The notes under the pieces were generated by a model, which saw only the letters and a program-made list of their open reading frames with translations, searched no databases and was not told the DNA's origin. Of a stretch of DNA of 64,000 nucleotides, positions 15,971-24,387 are shown piece after piece. The DNA lies in contig CAKSQO010000001.1 in NCBI GenBank assembly GCA_934486615.1, positions 62,001 through 126,000 on the forward strand, in the 5' to 3' direction. The DNA is from an uncultured Eubacteriales bacterium. Lineage in GTDB: Bacteria > Bacillota > Clostridia > Oscillospirales > Acutalibacteraceae. Position 1 is the first letter of the stretch, and every line of letters begins with the position of its first letter. Made by a program: the position numbers and the translations under genes.

Positions 15971-16837
15971 TTATTTTCCGTAGTGGATTACGGCGGGGCA
16001 AGATTGCCACGCCCAATGCCAGCCCGCGGGTCTTGTTTTCCACGCGACGTAGATATGCTGCATATAAGTGCAGCGCTGAAACGCGCCGACGTCGACCTTC
16101 TCCACGCTTGCGGGTATCTTGACCGAGGTGATATGCGTATCGTTGAACGCGAATTTGCCGATTTCGGTCAGACCGTCGGGCAGGACGATACTTTCAAGCC
16201 CGCTGCAGCCGAGCAGGCTTTGCTGGCCGAGCTTTTTAACGGAGTCAGGCACGGTGTAGCTGTTGTGCTCAAACTTGCGCGGCAACTTGATGAGTGTCGT
16301 CATATCACGGCTGAAAAGCACGCCGTCAACGGAGCAGTAAGCGGGATTGCCCGCTGCGACCTCAAAGCGCTTGACTTCCTTGCACAGGATAAGGTCGAGG
16401 ATGGGCAAATCGGTCGCCGTGGCAGGAATTGCGATCACCTCGTCGGAGTAGTGCTCCGCAAGCGAAAATCCGCCCGAGACGCTTGCCGACGAATCCTCAG
16501 GCTTTGACGACACGGCACCCGACGAGCTTGCTTTAGAAGAAATCGACTTTGACGAAGTCGATTTCGAGGACGTCGCCTTCGATGAGCCGGGCTTCGATGA
16601 AGCTGCTTTGGAAGAGCTTTCGGCGGGCTCGCTGCCCGCGACATAAGACACGTCGGAGGTGCTGCCGCCCTCGCTGCCCGAAGGCTCGGAAGCCGAATCC
16701 ACCGAACTGCCGTCTGCTGTCGAGCTGTTTTTGACGATGGTATATTTCGGCGGATCAAGCTCGCTTGAGCTGCAACCTCCGATGACGGCAGCCGTCAGCA
16801 CAGCTGCTGCGGCTGCCGCGAAAAATCTGCTTGTCAT
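15971..16837 (-). CDS. BspA-type leucine-rich-repeat surface lipoprotein
   Basis: This is a 288-residue predicted exported lipoprotein. The signal is rich in Ala and ends VIGGC (Cys22). Residues ~35-120 form a low-complexity Ser/Lys/Ala linker with repeated SSK units, probably spanning the wall. The C-terminal ~150 residues contain LRR_5/BspA-like repeats (VPDSVKKLGQQSLLGCSGLE; VLPDGLTEIGKFAF; IPASVEKVDVGAF). BspA-like domains are often adhesins in gut and oral bacteria; the role here is unknown. It starts 27 bp after the thrS stop with an AGGAAG ribosome site, so it may be cotranscribed with thrS. Confidence 0.85.
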   Translation of the reverse strand: MTSRFFAAAAAAVLTAAVIGGCSSSELDPPKYTIVKNSSTADGSSVDSASEPSGSEGGSTSDVSYVAGSEPAESSSKAASSKPGSSKATSSKSTSSKSISSKASSSGAVSSKPEDSSASVSGGFSLAEHYSDEVIAIPATATDLPILDLILCKEVKRFEVAAGNPAYCSVDGVLFSRDMTTLIKLPRKFEHNSYTVPDSVKKLGQQSLLGCSGLESIVLPDGLTEIGKFAFNDTHITSVKIPASVEKVDVGAFQRCTYMQHIYVAWKTRPAGWHWAWQSCPAVIHYGK

Positions 16838-16864
16838 TGCTTTTCGCTTCTTCCTGCGTAAAAA

Positions 16865-18808
16865 TCAGAAGCTGCGGTCCTTGCTCGCAATCTCGGAGAG
16901 CAGCCTGGAAATAAACTCGTCCTGCTTCATCGCGCCGATGTCTCCGCTTGCGCGGCGACGGACGGACACGGCGCCCTCCTCAACTTCCTTATCACCCATA
17001 ACGAGCATATAAGGCAGCTTTTCAAGCTGAGCCTCGCGAATCTTGTAGCCAATCTTCTCGTTTCTCAGGTCGGCGCTGACGCGTATGCCCATATTGATGA
17101 ACTTCTGCTCAAGCGCTTTCGCGGCCTCGTGATGGCGCTCGGAGATGGGAAGAATTCTGACCTGCTCGGGCGAGATCCACAGCGGCAGCGCGCCTGCGTA
17201 CTTCTCGATAAGCAGCGCGAGCGTACGCTCGTAGCAGCCGATCGAGGTGCGGTGAATGATGTAGGGGCGGCGCTTTGAGCCGTCCTCATCGACGTACTCC
17301 ATGCCGAACTTTTCGGCAAGCAGCTGGTCGATCTGAATGGTGACGAGCGTGTCCTCCTTGCCGAACACGTTCTTTATCTGAATGTCAAGCTTCGGACCGT
17401 AGAACGCGGCCTCGTCGATACCGACGGTGTAGTCAATGTTAAGGTCGTCGAGTATCTTCGCCATAGCGCCCTGCGCTTCGTCCCACTGTTCGGGCGTGCC
17501 GATGTACTTTTCCCTGTTGTTCGGGTCCCACTGCGAGAAACGGAACGATACGTCCTCAAGCAGTCCGAGCGTATCAAGCATATACTTCGACAGCTCAAGG
17601 CACTGCCTGAACTCATCCTCAAGCTGCTCGGGGCGCAGCATGATGTGACCCTCGGAGATCGTGAACTGGCGCACGCGTATAAGTCCGTGCATTTCGCCGC
17701 TGTCCTCGTTGCGGAAGAGGGTGGAAGTCTCACCAAGTCTCATCGGCAGGTCACGGTATGAGCGCATACGGTTGAGGAACACCTGATACTGGAACGGGCA
17801 GGTCATCGGGCGCAGAGCAAAGACTTCCTTGTCCTTTTCCTCATCGCCCATGACGAACATGCCCTCTTTATAGTGATCCCAGTGCCCCGAGATCTTGTAA
17901 AGGTCGCTCTTGGCCATAAGCGGAGTTTTTGTCAGCTGATAGCCGCGGCGCTGTTCCTCGTCCTCGACAAAGCGCTGCAGCGTCTGAATAACGCGCGCAC
18001 CCTTTGGCAGCAGAACGGGCAGACCCTGACCGATAACGTCGACGGTTGTGAACAGCTCAAGCTCGCGGCCGAGCTTGTTGTGGTCGCGGCGCTTGGCATC
18101 CTCAAGGCGCTCGAGGTGCTCCTCAAGCATAGCGGCTTTCGGGAACGCTACGCCGTAGACGCGGCACAGCTGGCGGTTGGAAGCGTCGCCGCGCCAGTAA
18201 GCGCCTGTGCACTGCAGCAGTTTGACGGCCTTGACAGCGCCGGTGGACATAAGATGCGGGCCTGCGCACAGGTCGACAAAATCGCTTTGCTCATATATGG
18301 TGATGTTCTCGCCCTTGCCCGCGTGCTCCTCGATAAGCTCGACCTTATAGGTCTCGCCGCGGCTCTCCATAAGAGCCTTCGCTTCGGCAGGGGAGACGTC
18401 CTTTCTTACAAGGGCGATATCCTCCTTGGCGATCTTCTTCATCTCGGCTTCGAGCTTTTCGAGGTCCTCGGGTGCGAACGCCTTTTCGGTGTCGAAGTCG
18501 TAGTAGAAGCCGCTGTCGGTCGCGGGGCCGATGGCGAGCTTAACCGACGGATAAAGGCGCTTGACCGCCTGCGCGAGAATGTGCGAAGCGGTATGCCAGA
18601 ATGTTTTTTTGCCGTCGACGTTGTCGAAAGTGAGTATTTCAAGCTCGCAGTCTGAGTCGATTACGGTGCGCAGGTCGCAGAGCCTGCCGTCGATTTTGCA
18701 GGCGCAGGCGGACTTGTAAAGCCCCATGCCGATGTCCTTACATACGTCGCAAGCGCTTATCGGAGATGAAAACTCCTTGACAGTACCGCCTTTAAGCATG
18801 ATTTTCAT
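16865..18808 (-). CDS. thrS: Threonyl-tRNA synthetase
   Basis: ThrS charges tRNA-Thr in the cytoplasm. The 647 residues match the bacterial form: an N-terminal TGS domain (1-60), an SAD editing domain that hydrolyses Ser-tRNA-Thr (HTASHILAQAVKRL near 72, with the zinc-type HxxxH), then the class II catalytic core (motif 2 around FRNEDSGEMHGLIRVRQF, motif 3 IHRTSIGCYER) and an anticodon-binding domain at the C-terminus. The start at 18808 follows a GGAAC site. It is controlled by the upstream T-box leader. Confidence 0.97.
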   Translation of the reverse strand: MKIMLKGGTVKEFSSPISACDVCKDIGMGLYKSACACKIDGRLCDLRTVIDSDCELEILTFDNVDGKKTFWHTASHILAQAVKRLYPSVKLAIGPATDSGFYYDFDTEKAFAPEDLEKLEAEMKKIAKEDIALVRKDVSPAEAKALMESRGETYKVELIEEHAGKGENITIYEQSDFVDLCAGPHLMSTGAVKAVKLLQCTGAYWRGDASNRQLCRVYGVAFPKAAMLEEHLERLEDAKRRDHNKLGRELELFTTVDVIGQGLPVLLPKGARVIQTLQRFVEDEEQRRGYQLTKTPLMAKSDLYKISGHWDHYKEGMFVMGDEEKDKEVFALRPMTCPFQYQVFLNRMRSYRDLPMRLGETSTLFRNEDSGEMHGLIRVRQFTISEGHIMLRPEQLEDEFRQCLELSKYMLDTLGLLEDVSFRFSQWDPNNREKYIGTPEQWDEAQGAMAKILDDLNIDYTVGIDEAAFYGPKLDIQIKNVFGKEDTLVTIQIDQLLAEKFGMEYVDEDGSKRRPYIIHRTSIGCYERTLALLIEKYAGALPLWISPEQVRILPISERHHEAAKALEQKFINMGIRVSADLRNEKIGYKIREAQLEKLPYMLVMGDKEVEEGAVSVRRRASGDIGAMKQDEFISRLLSEIASKDRSF

Positions 18809-18843
18809 TATTATCAGTTCCTTTCAGATTTGTTTGTAAAAAT

Positions 18844-19088
18844 AAAAACACCCCACTGACCCGAAAAGGCCAATGGGGTGAAGATAAACTCCACGGTTCC
18901 ACCCATATTGCCGCCGAAAAGGCAGCCGCTTAAAAATGCGTTAACGCCGCAAAGATACGTCGCACCTTTTCAGTGCGCTGCTCAGGGTAGGTATTCACTT
19001 GACGCCGCTTTGCAGAGCGCTTGCAGCCGACGGCGCTCATTCTCTGTGCAAAGTGAGGGCGAAGCTACTGTTCCCTTCATCGCTTTAC
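18844..19088 (-). promoter_or_regulatory. T-box riboswitch leader of thrS
   Basis: The minus-strand leader carries the T-box core GGGTGGAACCGTGG (plus-strand 18891-18904). The terminator stem CACCCCATTGGCC / GGTCAGTGGGGTG at 18849-18880 is followed by T5 (18844-18848). The proximal end shows GGGAACAGTAGC, as in stem I starts. A candidate Thr specifier ACC lies in GTGAATACC (complement of 18990-18992). Uncharged tRNA-Thr would stabilise the antiterminator and let thrS be transcribed. Confidence 0.93.
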
Positions 19089-19094
19089 GCCTTT

Positions 19095-19123
19095 ATGTTA
19101 GCACCGTATTGTGAAAAAGTCAA
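19095..19123 (-). promoter_or_regulatory. Promoter of the thrS T-box transcript
   Basis: On the minus strand TTGACT (19118-19123) and TAACAT (19095-19100) are 17 bp apart, directly upstream of the T-box. Confidence 0.8.
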
Positions 19124-19186
19124 GATATAAAACAAAAAAATCCGTATGGCATACAAGCGCCGGGTGACACCTCGTACCCAAATGAG

Positions 19187-19233
19187 AAAAAAACTGCGGA
19201 GCGCTGACCTGAAAAGGCCGAAGCGCGCCGCAG
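19187..19233 (-). terminator. Intrinsic terminator of rnpB
   Basis: On the minus strand CTGCGGCGCGCTTCGGCC pairs imperfectly with GGTCAGCGCTCCGCAG, then TTTTTTT. Confidence 0.85.
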
Positions 19234-19249
19234 AAGGCGTATAAAAGCA

Positions 19250-19587
19250 AAGCGAGTGAGCCTGTAAGCCGAGTTCTGTCGAGGACAGCTATCTATCTCG
19301 ACGACGCGTTGCCGCGCCGCTCAAGCCATCTGTCAAAAGCACATCGGGCCGATGTGTTGCTTTTTGTCGATGTTGCACCGGATAGGGTTTACAGGCCTTC
19401 ACGGTCTCCCGCAAAGGCGGTGAGCTCTTACCTCGCCTTTCCACCCTTACCGAATAAATCGGCGGTATATCTCTGTTGCACTTTCCCTAAGGTCACCCTC
19501 GGCGGCCGTTAGCCGTTATCCTGCCCTGTGGTGCTCGGACTTTCCTCATAGCCGAAAGGCTACGCAGCTGCCCGTCTCACTCGCTTT
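19250..19587 (-). ncRNA. rnpB: RNase P RNA, bacterial class A
   Basis: This is the catalytic RNA that trims the 5' leaders of pre-tRNAs. On the minus strand the universal block GAGGAAAGTCCGAGC is present near 19550. The opposing conserved 3' block ACAGAACTCGGCTTACAG is near 19270, followed by the terminal helix P1 (GCGAGTGAG at the 5' end with CTCACTCGC at the 3' end). The block around CACAGGGCAGGATAACGGC is also typical. Ends are set by P1 and are accurate to a few bases. Confidence 0.96.
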
Positions 19588-19629
19588 AAGCTATTCTACT
19601 AAAATCGCGCGCTTTTGTCAAGCTTGCAC

Positions 19630-20598
19630 TCAGCCGCGCGCGCGCAGCATTTTCTGCTGCCTGATGTCCGCTCCCGTGAACTCAAAGCGCCTGAAAGAGC
19701 CGAGAATACGCGACATCACGCGCTCGCCGTAAATCTTGGTTATCTCGGCGGGGGTGAGGTTGGTGCTGATTATCGTCGGGCGCGAGTTCATAATGCGCGA
19801 GTTGATGACGTTGTATATCGCGCTGACGGTGAACGCAGTCTGGAACTCCGCGCCGAGGTCGTCGAGAATGAGCAGATCGCATTCGGTCAGCAGTGCGAGG
19901 GTATCCCCGTCGGCGCGGCCGAAGTGTTCCTTTTCAAGGCGCTCGAGAAAATTCTGTGCGGAGGAATACATCACACCGAAGCCGCGTGAGAGCACCTCGT
20001 TGGTTATCGCAAGCGAGAGGTGCGTCTTGCCCAGCCCCGTTTTGCCGTAGAAAAGCAGGCTGGGGGAGGCGTAGGAAAAGTCCTCGGCGTATGCCTTGCA
20101 GAAGTTCAGCACCTGCTCCATATTCGCACGCTGCTCACCCGAATAGAAGCTCAAATCAAAGGCGGCGAACGTGCTGTCCGCAAGCGGCATGGAGCGGCTT
20201 AAACGGTCAAACTCGAACCTGCGCGCAAGCTCCTTTGCGCACGAGCAGATGTAGCCGTCGCGGTAGCCTGTGTCGGAGCATTTTTTACAGTAAAACTGCG
20301 GCTGAAAGTCGGCGTCTGTAAGTCCGTTTGCAGCGATGAGCGATTGCCGCTTATTATCGAGCGAAAGATAGGTCTGCTGCAGCCTTTCAAGCTCGTCGGT
20401 GCCGCTAAAGGCGGTTGCCGCCTGCACGGCTTTAAGTCCCGTTTCGCGTATGCGGCGCTCGAGCTCTCCGAGCTCGGGCAGAGCACGATGGATTTCGTCG
20501 CGCTTTAATTCGCAGCGCCTTACGGCGGCTTCGCGGCGCTCATTTACGGTGCTCAGCGCGTATTCATACGCTTCTTTTGAGTAGCCCATTCGGTTCAC
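19630..20598 (-). CDS. DnaC/DnaI-like helicase loader ATPase
   Basis: This 322-residue AAA+ protein is expected to load the replicative helicase. The N-terminal part is helical. A zinc motif CKKC...CSC lies around residues 105-125, as in DnaI-type loaders. Walker A is GKTGLGKTH, Walker B is LLILDDLG, and sensor 1 is IISTN. It is the last gene of a minus-strand operon after dnaD; that pairing supports a role in replication initiation or restart. It starts 9 bp past the dnaD stop, with GAGGTG upstream. Confidence 0.92.
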   Translation of the reverse strand: MNRMGYSKEAYEYALSTVNERREAAVRRCELKRDEIHRALPELGELERRIRETGLKAVQAATAFSGTDELERLQQTYLSLDNKRQSLIAANGLTDADFQPQFYCKKCSDTGYRDGYICSCAKELARRFEFDRLSRSMPLADSTFAAFDLSFYSGEQRANMEQVLNFCKAYAEDFSYASPSLLFYGKTGLGKTHLSLAITNEVLSRGFGVMYSSAQNFLERLEKEHFGRADGDTLALLTECDLLILDDLGAEFQTAFTVSAIYNVINSRIMNSRPTIISTNLTPAEITKIYGERVMSRILGSFRRFEFTGADIRQQKMLRARG

Positions 20599-20606
20599 CT
20601 CTTTCT

Positions 20607-21524
20607 TTAAAACAAGCTCAAGTCGAACGACGGTGCGCTGCCCGCTTTGGCGGCGGACTTGTCCGCTTCGTTCTTCTTGGCACTTGCGGCGACGGCCTCG
20701 GGAGTGGTGACCCCTGCGTCGTGCCAGCTTTTGAGCACTTTGTTCATATATGGGAAGCTGATCTTGCCCGTGTTGTCAACGCATTGGTCGTAGGCCAGGC
20801 GAATCATCTTGCCGCTGAAGCCCCATTCGACCGTCCATCGCACGCAGGCTTCGCCCTCTTTGGCGCTCGGGCGGCGGTCGTCAAGCCCGACGGCGCTGCG
20901 AACGACCGACCACGCGCGGTTTTTCTGATCGGAGCGCTGCATTTCCTTTTCCGCGAGGGCGACGGTGTCAACGCTGCGGTTGACCCAGTCGACGGCGGTG
21001 CTCTCCAAAAACGCGGCCGTGGTGCGGTTCTCCGCAACGGCGTATTCGATGAGCATGAGCGTGACGGGAGCGCTGACTCCCAGCTCGTCGAGAATATAGA
21101 CCAGAGCGCTCCTTTCCGTGTCTTTAAGCGGGCGGCAGAACTTCATCTCCGCCTGCTGCAGGACAAGGCGGATTTCCTTCGACTCGTCGGCGCGGCGGGC
21201 AATCTGGGCGCGGGTGGCACGCTCGTTGCGCATGGACACGGTCGGCTTATTTACAGCGGGAGCGGCTTGCTGCACATTGGCCTCCGGCTGCTTTTCACGC
21301 ATAAGTACGCCGGCATTGTCCCAGTACATCAGCGCTTCTTTAAGCTCGACCTCGTTCACACCTGCCGCCTTGCATATTTCCGCTTCGTCTGAAACGGAGT
21401 TGCGCATTATGTATATCAGCACTTTAAGTGCCGAGTGCGGCGCGAGCTTTAAATGCTCGTCGGCAACGCAGCCGGGCAGGGCGAACATATTCTTTAACGA
21501 CTTGGGGTCGATTTCGTACTTCAT
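20607..21524 (-). CDS. dnaD: DnaD-domain replication initiation protein
   Basis: This is a 305-residue protein with an N-terminal winged-helix region (ALPGCVADEHLKLAPHSALK; residues ~15-75) followed by two DnaB_2/DnaD-type domains (~120-190 and ~210-280, the latter including VRWTVEWGFSGKMIRLAYDQ). The YxxxI-type motif FPYMNKVLKSWHDAG is characteristic of the C-terminal domain. In Firmicutes DnaD works with DnaB and DnaI to recruit helicase at oriC. It lies immediately before the helicase-loader gene and 3 bp after the glycosyltransferase gene, so it is cotranscribed with both. Confidence 0.9.
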   Translation of the reverse strand: MKYEIDPKSLKNMFALPGCVADEHLKLAPHSALKVLIYIMRNSVSDEAEICKAAGVNEVELKEALMYWDNAGVLMREKQPEANVQQAAPAVNKPTVSMRNERATRAQIARRADESKEIRLVLQQAEMKFCRPLKDTERSALVYILDELGVSAPVTLMLIEYAVAENRTTAAFLESTAVDWVNRSVDTVALAEKEMQRSDQKNRAWSVVRSAVGLDDRRPSAKEGEACVRWTVEWGFSGKMIRLAYDQCVDNTGKISFPYMNKVLKSWHDAGVTTPEAVAASAKKNEADKSAAKAGSAPSFDLSLF

Positions 21525-21527
21525 TTG

Positions 21528-22547
21528 TTATTCCTCTTGTTTTGATTTGAGTATCAGCGCGGGCGAGAATATCAGTCCGACCAGAGTGCCTAAGCCGTAG
21601 GCGACGTGCATTATCAAAAATATCGGCGGCAGCAGAATGAGCAGCGGCTTTATTACAAGGGACTTTTCCTTAATCATTTCCTTAACGCTTGCCGCGATGG
21701 CCGCCAAAGCGTAAATTATCAGCAAAAACACGACCGAGAACGCCGACGCGCTTCTGACCGATTCGTAAACGGCGCTGAGCAGTGCCAGCACGAACACGGC
21801 GGGCACGAAGTTGTATATGGACAAACAGCCGGGGCACAGCGGCAGTGTAGCGCCGACCCAGAAGCCGTTGCCCCACTTTTGCTTAATCATGCCCCCGAGC
21901 GTGCTGCGCGCATAGAGACAGGAGCAGATGTCGGGGCACTGGCAGAATCTGTAGCCCGCCTTGCGCATACGGTAGTGCAGCTCGTTGTCCTCTGTTCGCA
22001 GCAAATTTTCGTTAAATAAGCCGACCTTGTCGAACACCCCGCGCTTATAAGCCGCATGGGCGAGCGTTTTGACATAGCTGCGCTTTACCTTGCGACGGTA
22101 GGACGCGACGGCGCTGCCGAAAGCCGAGCTTTCGGCGTGGGCGAGCAGCTTTGAAAACGGCTTTTCGCCCTCAAAAACGGTCACCCGCTGACCGCCGACG
22201 ATGTCCTCGCCCGAGCCTATCTCGCGCACGACGCAGGTGATAAAGTCGCTCTCAAGCCGCGCGTGCGCGTCAATGCGGACGAGAATGTCGCCGCTTGCGG
22301 CTTTGATGGCGATGTTCCACCCCGAGGCCTGGCGGCGCTTGGGATTGTCAAGCACCTTGCAGGCGGCAAAATCGCTCTTTTCGGCGAAGTCGCGCATAAT
22401 GCTCTTGGTCGCGTCGGTCGAGCCTGAATCGACCATAACTACTTCGATTTCGTCGTGGGGGTAGTCCTGCGCTTTAATGTCGTCAAGCAGGCGGGGCAGG
22501 TAGCTTTCTTCATTATAAGCGATGGTCATAAACGAGACTCGCGGCAT
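21528..22547 (-). CDS. Family 2 glycosyltransferase (ExoA-like), membrane-anchored
   Basis: This 339-residue enzyme has an N-terminal GT-A domain: VSFMTIAYNEESYLPRLL at the start, the nucleotide-binding DSGSTDATK near 50, and the metal-site DAHAR (D-x-H in place of DxD) near 115. The C-terminal ~100 residues hold three to four hydrophobic segments. The closest resemblance is to ExoA-type glucosyltransferases that build exopolysaccharide, but the sugar and acceptor are unknown. It begins the operon that continues into dnaD and the helicase loader; the functional link is unclear. Confidence 0.88.
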   Translation of the reverse strand: MPRVSFMTIAYNEESYLPRLLDDIKAQDYPHDEIEVVMVDSGSTDATKSIMRDFAEKSDFAACKVLDNPKRRQASGWNIAIKAASGDILVRIDAHARLESDFITCVVREIGSGEDIVGGQRVTVFEGEKPFSKLLAHAESSAFGSAVASYRRKVKRSYVKTLAHAAYKRGVFDKVGLFNENLLRTEDNELHYRMRKAGYRFCQCPDICSCLYARSTLGGMIKQKWGNGFWVGATLPLCPGCLSIYNFVPAVFVLALLSAVYESVRSASAFSVVFLLIIYALAAIAASVKEMIKEKSLVIKPLLILLPPIFLIMHVAYGLGTLVGLIFSPALILKSKQEE

Positions 22548-22631
22548 TTTTGCACCCCCATTAATAGCTTTCGTATAAATACATCATATTTAAGTATAGC
22601 ATATTAAGCGCCCAAGCGGTAGTGTTAATTT

Positions 22632-23513
22632 TTATTTGACCCCGGAAAGCACGCTTGAAGCGTACTGCGACGGCGTCATATTGGTGTAGCGCTTGAACGC
22701 GCGTGTGAAATACTGCACGGACGTGTATTTGAGCGCGTCCGCAATTTGGGTGAAGTTCATCTGCTTTTCGCGTATCAACTGCTTTGCCGCGTCGATACGG
22801 CAGAGGTTGTAGAACTCCATTACGCCGCAGCCGACATTGTCGCGGAAGATTTTCTTGATGTATGACGGACTTGAGCTGAAATGCCTGCATATGTCGTCAA
22901 ACGTCAGGCGGGTGCAGACGTTCTGCTCGATAAAGCGGAGGATGGCGTCAATCTCGGAATCGGACGAATCCGGCTCGACGGCCTTGCTCTCGGGGTCGCC
23001 GTTCTCGGCGCGAAAAAGCTCAATTAAGAACATCTCAAGGCAGCCGACGATAAGCTCCTCACTGCCGAAAGGCACGCCGTCGCGGCGGATAAGCTCGGCG
23101 GTGTACGGGTCGCCGAGCGGGGTCGAGAAAGCGGCCTTTGCCTCGGCGATTATTTTTGAGAGAAAGGGCTTCAGCGACGGCGGACAGTCGATTATGCGAC
23201 CTGCAAGCTGCGAAAGCTGCTCACAGTCGGACGAAAAGCTGACAATTACGGTGTTTGCCGCCTTTTCACCGTTGCAGCGCACGCGGTGGAACTCCATAGG
23301 GCGGTGAATGTAAAGCTGCTTTGCATTAAGCAGAAATTCGGTGCTGCCCGCAGTGACATACAGCTCGTTTTTGTCGGCGTAGACCAGCTCCCAAAAGTCA
23401 TGAACCTCGCCTGCAAATGCAAAATCCTTGGCGTATTCAAAATAGTGAAGCGAGATAAGCGAGTCAATACAAAGCGGACGCTCGGGCTTTATTTTAACAT
23501 ATTCCATCGGCAT
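22632..23513 (-). CDS. AraC-family transcriptional regulator
   Basis: This is a 293-residue regulator with an N-terminal cupin-like sensor (residues ~20-110; FAGEVHDFWELVYADKNELY, then HRPMEFHRV) and a C-terminal AraC/XylS double helix-turn-helix (~190-290; FSSSPSYIKKIFRDNVGCG and ALKYTSVQYFTRAFKRYTNM). It is transcribed away from nagB-nagA-ROK, with the two starts about 150 bp apart, so it probably controls the amino sugar genes. The ligand is likely a sugar or sugar phosphate, by context only. Confidence 0.9.
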   Translation of the reverse strand: MPMEYVKIKPERPLCIDSLISLHYFEYAKDFAFAGEVHDFWELVYADKNELYVTAGSTEFLLNAKQLYIHRPMEFHRVRCNGEKAANTVIVSFSSDCEQLSQLAGRIIDCPPSLKPFLSKIIAEAKAAFSTPLGDPYTAELIRRDGVPFGSEELIVGCLEMFLIELFRAENGDPESKAVEPDSSDSEIDAILRFIEQNVCTRLTFDDICRHFSSSPSYIKKIFRDNVGCGVMEFYNLCRIDAAKQLIREKQMNFTQIADALKYTSVQYFTRAFKRYTNMTPSQYASSVLSGVK

Positions 23514-23601
23514 TTCACCTCTCTTGCGGATTTATAATACTACAAACCGAAGCAAAAATCAATCCGTGACCGAAAGTATAAATAATTTAGCTTAAAGACC
23601 A

Positions 23602-23630
23602 ATGACAACTTTTGCCTGCGGTGCTACAAT
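23602..23630 (+). promoter_or_regulatory. Promoter of nagB-nagA-ROK
   Basis: ATGACA (23602-23607) and TACAAT (23625-23630) with a 17-bp spacer, in the gap shared with the divergent AraC regulator. Confidence 0.65.
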
Positions 23631-23663
23631 GAAATCAAATTAAAGGTAAAGGTGGAAATCAAA

Positions 23664-24374
23664 ATGAAGTTTATAAAAGTCAGCACTTATGAAGAAATGA
23701 GCAGGCTTGCCGCCAACCTCATCGCCGCACAGGTCGTTATCAAGCCCAACTGCGTGCTCGGCCTTGCCACAGGCTCCACTCCCGTCGGAACCTATCAGCG
23801 CCTTGTCGAGCTCAACCGCGCGGGCGACGTCGACTTTTCGACCGTCACCTCCGTCAACCTCGACGAGTATTGCGGACTTGACACCTCCAACGACCAGAGC
23901 TACCGCTACTTTATGAACCACAACCTCTTTGACCACGTCAATATCGACAAGTCGCGCACCTTCGTGCCCAACGGCCTCGCAGCCGACCCTGTCGCCGAGG
24001 GCAAGCGCTACGACGAGCTTATCGCCTCGCTCGGCGGCATCGACCTGCAGCTGCTCGGCATCGGCAACAACGGCCACATCGGCTTTAACGAGCCCTGCGG
24101 CGAGTTCGTAAAGGCGACCCATCCCGTAAAGCTCAAGGAGTCCACCATCAAGGCCAATTCCCGCTTCTTTGAGAAGCTCGAGGACGTGCCGACCATGGCC
24201 GTCACAATGGGTATCGGCGCTATCATGCAGGCCAAAAAGGTGCTGCTCGTCGCCAACGGCGCCGGCAAAAAGGAAATCGTAGAAAAGGCCTGCTTCGGTC
24301 CTATCACGCCCGAGGTTCCCGCTTCCGTGCTCCAGCTGCACCCCGATGTAACCGTTATTTACAGCGAGAATTAA
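23664..24374 (+). CDS. nagB: Glucosamine-6-phosphate deaminase
   Basis: NagB converts glucosamine 6-phosphate to fructose 6-phosphate and ammonia, moving amino sugars into glycolysis. It has 237 residues from ATG 23664 (AGGTGG at 23650-23655). Family motifs are LATGSTPVGTYQ near residue 33, the catalytic Asp region NLDEYCGL, and GIGNNGHIGFNEP with the general-base Asp/His cluster. It is the first gene of the operon with nagA (14 bp gap). The short C-terminus fits the non-allosteric Firmicutes type rather than the E. coli hexamer. Confidence 0.96.
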   Translation: MKFIKVSTYEEMSRLAANLIAAQVVIKPNCVLGLATGSTPVGTYQRLVELNRAGDVDFSTVTSVNLDEYCGLDTSNDQSYRYFMNHNLFDHVNIDKSRTFVPNGLAADPVAEGKRYDELIASLGGIDLQLLGIGNNGHIGFNEPCGEFVKATHPVKLKESTIKANSRFFEKLEDVPTMAVTMGIGAIMQAKKVLLVANGAGKKEIVEKACFGPITPEVPASVLQLHPDVTVIYSEN

Positions 24375-24387
24375 GGAGGAGCCGCAA

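Noticed and set aside
16480..16640. Frameshift or repeat error in the Ser/Lys linker of the LRR lipoprotein
   Set aside because: The SSK-type repeats keep a single frame from the signal peptide into the LRR domain, so this is a normal low-complexity linker.
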